A stretch of 40,972 nucleotides of DNA from JBBQYA01 sp038209155. GTDB taxonomy: Bacteria; Bacteroidota; Bacteroidia; Sphingobacteriales; Sphingobacteriaceae. The translations under genes and the position numbers were made by a program. The DNA lies in the NCBI GenBank assembly GCA_038209155.1, contig JBBQYA010000015.1, positions 1 to 40,972 of the forward strand. The letters are read 5' to 3'. This document shows, piece by piece, positions 35,255 to 40,972 of this stretch (position 1 is its first letter; each line of letters opens with the position of its first letter). A model generated the notes under the pieces. The model did no database searches. It saw only the letters and a list, made by a program, of their open reading frames with translations, and was not told where the DNA came from.

Positions 35255-35262
35255 TATATTTG
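35255..35262 (+). promoter_or_regulatory. Candidate -7 element at the anmK start (TATATTTG)
   Basis: An exact TAnnTTTG match ending 4 nt before the GTG start of anmK. If it is used, the mRNA would begin at or next to the start codon. A -33 TTG is not present at the usual spacing, so support is moderate at best. Confidence 0.4.
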
Positions 35263-35266
35263 AAAA

Positions 35267-36337
35267 GTGAAAAGCATTTATACATCCATTGGCATTATGT
35301 CTGGCACCTCATTAGACGGTATCGATTTAGCTTGTTGCACATTCAAAAAGAATAGTGAAACTTGGGAATATCAATTATTAGCAAAAGAGTTCATTCCTTA
35401 CAATCGGTTTTGGAAATCTAGGCTTTCAAATGCAGAGAATTCCACGGCTTTAAATCTTGCCTTAATAGACATTGAATTTGGAGAATACCTAGGTTCGGTT
35501 TGCAAACTTTTCATTGAAAACAATAAATTGAAACCTGATTTAATAGCAAGTCATGGTCATACCATATTTCATCAGCCCGAAAAAAAACTAACATTACAAA
35601 TTGGTAATGGTGCTATTATTTCTGCCATTTCCGAGTTACCAACGATTACCAACTTTAGAAACTTGGATATAATGCATGGTGGGCAAGGAGCTCCACTAGT
35701 TCCAATTGGAGATCATTTCTTATTTTCCAATTACGATTTCTGCTTAAACCTTGGCGGTTTTGCAAATATTTCATTTATTCAAAATCAAGAAAGAATTGCT
35801 TTTGATATTTGCGGTGCTAATATAGTTCTCAATTATTTATGCAATTTCTTAGACTTAGAATTTGATGATGAAGGGAAAATTGCAAGAGAAAATATAGTGG
35901 ATAAACAATTGCTTTCCCTATTAAATCAAATAGATTTTTATAAAAATTTGGGCCCAAAATCTTTGGGTAAAGAATGGATTTTACAAAACATTTTTCCAAT
36001 TTTAAATAATTCAACTATCTCCGTAAAAGAAAAAATCGCGACTTATACTGAGCATATTGCGATTCAAATTAGCCAATCAATCCTTTCTGCAAAAATTGAA
36101 AGCCCAAGATTATTAAGTACAGGTGGCGGAGCTTTTAATGCCTATTTAATGGAAAGAATTTATAAACTCACCAACATTAAAGCTGAGAAAGCCAGTTCTG
36201 ATCTAATTTTATTTAAAGAAGCCATTGTATTTGGGTTTTTGGGAGTTTTAAGATGGCTAAGAGAAGTTAATTGTTTGAAAAGTGTAACAGGAGCAGATAT
36301 AAATGTATCTGGCGGAATTATTTATTTGCCTCGATAA
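35267..36337 (+). CDS. anmK: Anhydro-N-acetylmuramic acid kinase
   Basis: This 356-aa enzyme phosphorylates and opens 1,6-anhydro-MurNAc released during peptidoglycan turnover, giving MurNAc-6-phosphate for recycling. The N-terminal ATP/sugar-kinase fold begins IGIMSGTSLDGIDLACC; ASHGHTIFHQP (about 95-105), MHGGQGAPLVPIGDH and LNLGGFANISFI follow, all AnmK signatures. The GTG at 35267 is the start, because the first strand before MSGTSLDG is needed and the next in-frame ATG falls inside the motif. It is a single gene, with its 3' end facing the TPR gene 50 nt away. Confidence 0.95.
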   Translation: MKSIYTSIGIMSGTSLDGIDLACCTFKKNSETWEYQLLAKEFIPYNRFWKSRLSNAENSTALNLALIDIEFGEYLGSVCKLFIENNKLKPDLIASHGHTIFHQPEKKLTLQIGNGAIISAISELPTITNFRNLDIMHGGQGAPLVPIGDHFLFSNYDFCLNLGGFANISFIQNQERIAFDICGANIVLNYLCNFLDLEFDDEGKIARENIVDKQLLSLLNQIDFYKNLGPKSLGKEWILQNIFPILNNSTISVKEKIATYTEHIAIQISQSILSAKIESPRLLSTGGGAFNAYLMERIYKLTNIKAEKASSDLILFKEAIVFGFLGVLRWLREVNCLKSVTGADINVSGGIIYLPR

Positions 36338-36387
36338 TTTAAAAAACAGTTTAAATAAAAAAATAAAAAAAATATTTTTTTTAAAAA

Positions 36388-37875
36388 TTAATTTTGATTT
36401 TTTAATCTTTTTACACCAATTTTTGCTTGATTGTCTATGCTGTTTTTATATTCATGATCTTTCATGGCCAAGCATAATTCATAATAATATAATGCCTCCT
36501 TAGTTTTTTTTAATTTTTCATAAATTAATCCTAACTGTAAAGCGCTATTAGAAGCAAAATAATTTTTTTGATTTAAAGCAGAATTAATTGTTTTGTTGTA
36601 ATAATCAATTGCTTTTACATACTTTTCTTCTGCTTGGTATATTCTACCGAAACGATAATTATATTCAATTAAATTTTCTTTCGAAAACTTGGCTGAAGAA
36701 ATAGTAGACAGTAACAATTCAGATTTTAGAAAATAGCCTCCATCATATTGCAAACGAGCTTTTAATAAAGTTATATTGTATGTATTTTCAAGTTTAGATT
36801 CAGCAATAGCTTGTTTATCTTTTTCAGAAAAAGAATATCCTTTAATCAAAACCAATGAATTGAATTTATCTGCTTCTGCTTTTTTACCTGCTATTAAATT
36901 ATACCAACTGAGCTTAAGGTAAGCATCTTTTATATTATTAATGCCTTTATATAAAAGTACAAATCTGTCCAAGTATACAGAACCGTTAAGTTCTAGTTTA
37001 TTTAATTTTGCAATTCCCATTAAATAATCGAGGTAGTAAAAATTCAGATATTCTTTTCCAATTGGTCGCAAAGCAAGGGAACGAATTACCGAATCATTGT
37101 TTTTAATTTTAGCATAGTTTTTAGCAAGCAAATAATACTTTAATAAATTATCTGTTGGCAATTTCAAAATGAATGGAAGAATTGGAATTTCAATATTTTG
37201 ATTTTTCAACAAATCGGTGTTCACAAATGACAGATAAAGAATAGCTTCTTCATGAAGAAAATAATAGGGAGAATTTTTATCAAGTTGTACCAATTTCATC
37301 AGCATATTGATACCTGCTGATGTAGAACCACTCATTCCAATTTTGCTCAAAATTGTTTGATAATTCTCTGGTAGAGCACCTAAAAGCACATTCAGCATTC
37401 CTAAACCTTTTAAATTAGGATCAAAATTTGGGTACAATCGCTGATTTTCATTAAGCAGTTTATAGGCTTTGTTTAATTCTAAAGCTGCCGTTGTGTTTTC
37501 TTGAAATTTAAATCGAGTTATTGCCCATTGAATATGCAAATCGGCAATTGAATATCTATACCAAGGAGAATTTTTGGATTCTTTTTCAAGAATTGCCAAT
37601 CTTAACTCTTTGTTTGTTTTTAATTGATCAAATTCTTCTCGATTGTCTGAACAGAACAAACTAAAAAAATCGACATAATTATCTAAGGAAATACAAATCG
37701 CATTTTTAGGATTTTTTGATTTCTCAGCAAGTATTGTTTCTCTTGCAGCATCAATTTTAAGAGATAAAATCTGTGCATAAGCAATTTTGCAATTTGAATT
37801 ATAATCAAATTCAGCAAAAATAGTTGATGAGAAAAAAATCTGTAAAATAAGAAGCGTTACAAAAAGCGATTTCAC
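36388..37875 (-). CDS. Exported tetratricopeptide repeat protein
   Basis: This 495-aa protein has a signal peptide (MKSLFVTLLILQIFFSSTIFA) and an all-helical body. Clear TPR-like units lie near the C-terminus (about 400-490: NYRFGRIYQAEEKYVKAIDY, then YYELCLAMKDHE). The middle part (100-250) contains NLKGLGMLNVLLGALPENY, a motif seen in a Bacteroidota family whose function is not known to me. It is the last gene of a minus-strand run with the zinc-ribbon protein (32-nt gap) and the Nif3-like protein. A protein-protein scaffold in the periplasm is the likely role. Confidence 0.8.
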   Translation of the reverse strand: MKSLFVTLLILQIFFSSTIFAEFDYNSNCKIAYAQILSLKIDAARETILAEKSKNPKNAICISLDNYVDFFSLFCSDNREEFDQLKTNKELRLAILEKESKNSPWYRYSIADLHIQWAITRFKFQENTTAALELNKAYKLLNENQRLYPNFDPNLKGLGMLNVLLGALPENYQTILSKIGMSGSTSAGINMLMKLVQLDKNSPYYFLHEEAILYLSFVNTDLLKNQNIEIPILPFILKLPTDNLLKYYLLAKNYAKIKNNDSVIRSLALRPIGKEYLNFYYLDYLMGIAKLNKLELNGSVYLDRFVLLYKGINNIKDAYLKLSWYNLIAGKKAEADKFNSLVLIKGYSFSEKDKQAIAESKLENTYNITLLKARLQYDGGYFLKSELLLSTISSAKFSKENLIEYNYRFGRIYQAEEKYVKAIDYYNKTINSALNQKNYFASNSALQLGLIYEKLKKTKEALYYYELCLAMKDHEYKNSIDNQAKIGVKRLKNQN

Positions 37876-37907
37876 CTTTGTTCGTTTCTTTTATTTTTTT
37901 TAAAAAA

Positions 37908-38657
37908 TTACGCTTGTTCTAATTTAAGATCAGAAACAAACCCATCGTCTACTAAAATACGTCCACAATGCTCGCAAACAATAATTTTCTTTCGTTGACG
38001 AATATCTGATTGTCTTTGAGGTGGAATTTTATTGAAACATCCAGAGCATGAATCACGCTGAATACTTACAACTGCTAATCCATTTTTCGAGTTTCCTCTT
38101 AGTTTTTTGTATGCAATTAATAAACGATCTTCTATATCTTTTTCAGCAATTTTAGCTTTTTCATTCAACACATCTTCCTCCTTTTGAGTTTCTGCTGTGA
38201 TCGTTTCAAGCTCTTGATATTTGATAGAAAGATCTTTTTTACGCTCCACCAAAACTAGTTCGGTTTGTGATAATGCTTCTTTTTTCATCAGAATTTCAGA
38301 AGAAAATTCTTTGATTTTCTTTTCAGAAACTTGAATTTCTAAACCTTGAATTTCCATTTCTTTAGATAAAGCATCAAACTCACGATTGTTTTTCACATTC
38401 ATTTGTTGAGCTTCATATTTCTTGGTCAACACGGCAGCATCTTTCATTAAGTTTTTGCGAGCGTTTATAGAATCTTCTAATTCAGCAATATCATCCTTAG
38501 ATTTCTTAATTCGAGTTTCAAGACCTGCAATTTCATCTTCTAAATCACTTACTTCCATTGGCAACTCACCGCGAATAGTTCTAATTTGGTCAACTTTGCT
38601 ATGTATAGTTTGAAGGTCGAAAAGTGCTTTTAATTTTTGCTCGATTGTAGTTTCCAT
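37908..38657 (-). CDS. C4-type zinc ribbon coiled-coil protein (COG1579)
   Basis: This 249-aa protein consists mostly of a long antiparallel coiled coil (about 10-195), then a C-terminal zinc ribbon (CSGC at about 204-207 and CEHCGRIL near 229-236) preceded by IQRDSC. It is the COG1579 family, with suggested roles in RNA or DNA interactions that are not firmly established. Its genes often neighbour the Nif3-like gene, and here it follows that gene after 18 nt. Confidence 0.88.
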   Translation of the reverse strand: METTIEQKLKALFDLQTIHSKVDQIRTIRGELPMEVSDLEDEIAGLETRIKKSKDDIAELEDSINARKNLMKDAAVLTKKYEAQQMNVKNNREFDALSKEMEIQGLEIQVSEKKIKEFSSEILMKKEALSQTELVLVERKKDLSIKYQELETITAETQKEEDVLNEKAKIAEKDIEDRLLIAYKKLRGNSKNGLAVVSIQRDSCSGCFNKIPPQRQSDIRQRKKIIVCEHCGRILVDDGFVSDLKLEQA

Positions 38658-38675
38658 CTGTTTGTATCGTAACGC

Positions 38676-39770
38676 TTAAAAATAATGAACTGGATTTGTA
38701 TTTACGTTCGTAGAACGGTGCGCAAAGGTAGGAAATTTCTTCCTAATTTTTTCAGCTATCCATTCATAAGTAAACTGCTCTGTTTCGTAATGTCCGATAT
38801 CTGCAATTAGAATCTTATTTTCAGCATCAAAAAACTCGTGATATTTAAAATCTGAACTTACAAAAACATCTGCTCCGGCATTAATTGCATTATTTAACAA
38901 AAAGCTTCCAGAACCTCCACAAACTGCAATTCTTTTAATTTTATCGTGTAAAAGTTGAGTATGTTTAATCATTTTGCTATGCATTTTTTCTCTTAATAAA
39001 CTAAGAAATTCTATTGAACTCATTTCGCTTTCTAGCTCTCCAATCATACCTGAACCAATGTCAAAATTTGTATTTTCCAGACGTTGTATGTAAAAAGCAA
39101 CCTCTTCATAAGGATGATTTTCTTTTAATGTTCTTATAATTTCTCCTTCATTTTCTAAATTATAAATTACTTCTATTCGTTCTTCAATCTCCGCATGCCT
39201 TTCGTTTTTGTTTCCTACAAAAGGATTAGAACCTTCCAAAGCTTTGAAAGTTCCTTGCCCTTGGACAGAAAAGCTACATTCTTTGTAGTTTCCAATATCA
39301 CCAGCACCGGCCAGAAAAAGAGCTTCCCGAATTTTATCGAAATAAGAAACAGGAGAAAACGTTACCAATTTTCTTAAATTATTTGAATTTGGATCTAGAA
39401 CTTTTGCATTTTGAAGTCCAAGCTTTTCGGCAATAATTCTGTTCACACCATCTGCGATATTGTCCAAATTGGTATGAATCGCATAAATCGCAATATTATT
39501 TTTTATTGCTTTTATCACAATTCTTTCTACATAATTTTTGCCATTCAACTTTTTCAAGCCTTTAAAAATAATGGGATGATGAGCAATAATCAAATCATAA
39601 CCTTCTTCAATAGCTTCATCCAAAACTGCCTCTGTACAATCTAAACACAATAAAGCATGATGGACTTCATCATTTGGATTTCCAATTAAAAGTCCAGAAT
39701 TGTCATACTCCATTTGATAATGAAGAGGCGCAAGACTCTCTAAATAGTTTGTTAATTCACGAATAATCAT
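38676..39770 (-). CDS. Nif3-like dinuclear metal-centre protein
   Basis: This 364-aa protein is of the Nif3/YbgI/DUF34 family, which forms hexameric rings with two metals per subunit. Metal ligands include LIIAHHPIIFKG (about 60-71), IHTNLDN (98-104) and, from the C-terminal half, DIGHYETEQF (about 330-339). The middle segment (about 130-240) is the inserted PII-like domain found in longer members. The function remains debated (GTP cyclohydrolase-type fold; metal insertion or damaged-metabolite repair). It is the first gene of the run nif3-like, zinc ribbon, TPR. Confidence 0.92.
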   Translation of the reverse strand: MIIRELTNYLESLAPLHYQMEYDNSGLLIGNPNDEVHHALLCLDCTEAVLDEAIEEGYDLIIAHHPIIFKGLKKLNGKNYVERIVIKAIKNNIAIYAIHTNLDNIADGVNRIIAEKLGLQNAKVLDPNSNNLRKLVTFSPVSYFDKIREALFLAGAGDIGNYKECSFSVQGQGTFKALEGSNPFVGNKNERHAEIEERIEVIYNLENEGEIIRTLKENHPYEEVAFYIQRLENTNFDIGSGMIGELESEMSSIEFLSLLREKMHSKMIKHTQLLHDKIKRIAVCGGSGSFLLNNAINAGADVFVSSDFKYHEFFDAENKILIADIGHYETEQFTYEWIAEKIRKKFPTFAHRSTNVNTNPVHYF

Positions 39771-39947
39771 ATACTAATTAAACAAAAATTTCTCAAAGAA
39801 AGGTTGAAAGAATTAGTTTTCTTTTTAGAGTTTTTGATCAATAAAATTCTCTAAAAACATTTTAATTATTTAAAAAGAGAGGAAATCTTAATTCAATAAT
39901 TTAAAATGAATTAACTTTCTTTTTTTAGAAGTGAAAAAATGGGAAAA

Positions 39948-40972
39948 TCAATAGTCAAACTCTAAAGGTTCCGATTTAGAATGTATTAAAGTGTTTACAA
40001 TTTCATCTAATTCATCTCTAAACGCATTTGCAGTATGCTCTCCCAATGATTGCAGATTTCTCAAATTTGCATCAGAAGCATCGTCCATCTCATGATTAGC
40101 GCCTATCAAATTGTTTGGTTGAATTCTGTAATAATGTCCATCACCTACAGTTTGAAACATTTTTTGCAATTGAAAATCGGTAGCATCTGCCACACCAGAC
40201 ATCATCATATCAATTAAATAGGGTACAATAGTCAGAGTAGCTTTATCTTTTATATCATCTACCATGTAGGCTTTTTTTGTAGATCCAGTTCCTAGCGAAA
40301 CCATAAACATATCTTTTGCGCTTGGTAATCCTTTAGATTTTCGCATTTCTGCATAAGCACAAAGTGAAGGATTATTTGCAAAAATACCACCATCAATTAA
40401 TGCATAATGAATATCTGTACACGATTTAATTTGTGCTGCTTCAAAATAGGAAGGAGCAGCAGAAGTGGCTCTACACACATCTTTTACATAAAAATCATAA
40501 GCATCACCATATAATTTTGCTTTATGCTGACCAAAAAAATGAGTGGATCTATTTTGAATATTGTAAGATGCTATCAAACATGGTTTTAATAATTCGCTTA
40601 ATTTCAAATCCTTCAAATATTTGTTCATAGCATCTTCTAATCCTTCGTAATCATATTTTTCGTCTATCAATCCAATGTTGGAAAGCAAGCATTTTGCCCA
40701 AGAATCTGGAAATATTTTTTTTCCATTATTTAAATAAAGTTGAACGGCTTCTTTGGCGGAAAATCTGGCTCCTAATTTCCCACTTTTTTTATCCATTTCT
40801 GGAGCTAAGATTAAGCAAGTTAGAATTCCTCCTGTGCTAGTTCCAGCTACAAAATCAAAAAAATCAGAAATTCTTGCATTAGGATTTTTAGTTGCTTTTT
40901 GCAATTTCTCTTCCAAACAAACGAGAACCATTCCAGGAATAATTCCTCGAATTCCGCCACCATCAATAGTTA
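39948..40972 (-). CDS. Patatin-like phospholipase (5' end outside window)
   Basis: About 341 residues are visible, and the frame stays open to the window edge, so the N-terminus is missing. The partial start reads TIDGGGIRGIIPGM, the oxyanion loop expected within the first 10-20 residues, so only a few residues are lost. The nucleophile elbow is GTSTGG and the catalytic Asp lies in LIDGGIFANNPS. This is a patatin/CapV-type acyl hydrolase that would cleave phospholipids. CapV-like members act as effectors in CBASS defence, but many Bacteroidota patatins are not defence proteins. No nucleotidyltransferase gene is in the window; what lies upstream is unknown. Confidence 0.9.
   Translation of the reverse strand, partial: TIDGGGIRGIIPGMVLVCLEEKLQKATKNPNARISDFFDFVAGTSTGGILTCLILAPEMDKKSGKLGARFSAKEAVQLYLNNGKKIFPDSWAKCLLSNIGLIDEKYDYEGLEDAMNKYLKDLKLSELLKPCLIASYNIQNRSTHFFGQHKAKLYGDAYDFYVKDVCRATSAAPSYFEAAQIKSCTDIHYALIDGGIFANNPSLCAYAEMRKSKGLPSAKDMFMVSLGTGSTKKAYMVDDIKDKATLTIVPYLIDMMMSGVADATDFQLQKMFQTVGDGHYYRIQPNNLIGANHEMDDASDANLRNLQSLGEHTANAFRDELDEIVNTLIHSKSEPLEFDY

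Noticed and set aside
36365..36382. A8-TA-T8 palindrome between anmK and the TPR gene
   Set aside because: Pure A/T run with no GC stem; symmetry here is expected from homopolymer tracts and does not make a terminator.

Overview
This window is a piece of a Bacteroidota chromosome, most likely from an aquatic, AT-rich member of the phylum. The signs are: three secreted proteins with a type IX secretion (T9SS) C-terminal sorting domain, a TonB-dependent receptor with a carboxypeptidase-like N-terminal domain, a long SecA (about 1105 aa) ending in a zinc-binding tail, short lipoproteins, a PadR/PspC pair of the Bacteroidota type, and upstream elements that match the phylum's promoter pattern (TTG, about 19-21 nt, TAnnTTTG). 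I see no rRNA, tRNA, CRISPR array, transposase or prophage block. Lycopene cyclase and a Blh-type carotene dioxygenase suggest that the cell makes retinal, and so probably has a rhodopsin outside this window.

Layout. 1-3.1 kb: an unknown polytopic membrane protein, then crtY and blh overlapping by 4 nt (lycopene to beta-carotene to retinal). 3.3-7.3 kb: a secreted serine hydrolase of the beta-lactamase fold with a T9SS tail, a small cysteine-rich protein and a TonB-dependent receptor. 7.3-9.7 kb: a DUF1275 membrane protein (minus strand), then DUF4112, SIMPL and MsrB genes ending at a strong terminator. 9.8-15.1 kb: an ABC exporter; two 41-aa genes that converge on a shared bidirectional terminator; and a minus-strand operon of histidine kinase, DinB-like protein, DUF3347 lipoprotein and hotdog thioesterase.

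15.3-23.2 kb: an unknown secreted protein, secA followed closely by a SPOR-domain protein, an M20 amidohydrolase, and a minus-strand pair of lipoprotein and M64-type peptidase with a T9SS tail. 23.3-27.2 kb: the proton-translocating transhydrogenase operon in its three-gene form, with a canonical promoter, then an unknown exported protein. 27.2-29.6 kb: a 0.6-kb AT-rich gap and a DUF4397 T9SS cargo made of two tandem 226-residue units. 29.7-32.9 kb: dnaG, a rhomboid protease and a lipoprotein.

33.0-35.1 kb: a minus-strand padR-pspC operon that ends in a hairpin with a cUUCGg tetraloop. 35.3-41.0 kb: anmK (plus strand), a minus-strand set of Nif3-like protein, zinc-ribbon coiled-coil protein and TPR protein, and a patatin-like phospholipase cut by the window edge.

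Most of this is ordinary core and near-core gene content. I found no convincing new multi-gene system. The points most worth following up are the DUF4397 repeat, whose distal two thirds are nearly identical at the DNA level; two 41-aa genes, one carrying a short CWKGYE...GKKVPNCVP motif that I associate with phage proteins; the UUCG-capped hairpin; promoter elements lying directly on start codons (padR, anmK); two dyads in divergent intergenic regions; and several unassigned exported proteins.
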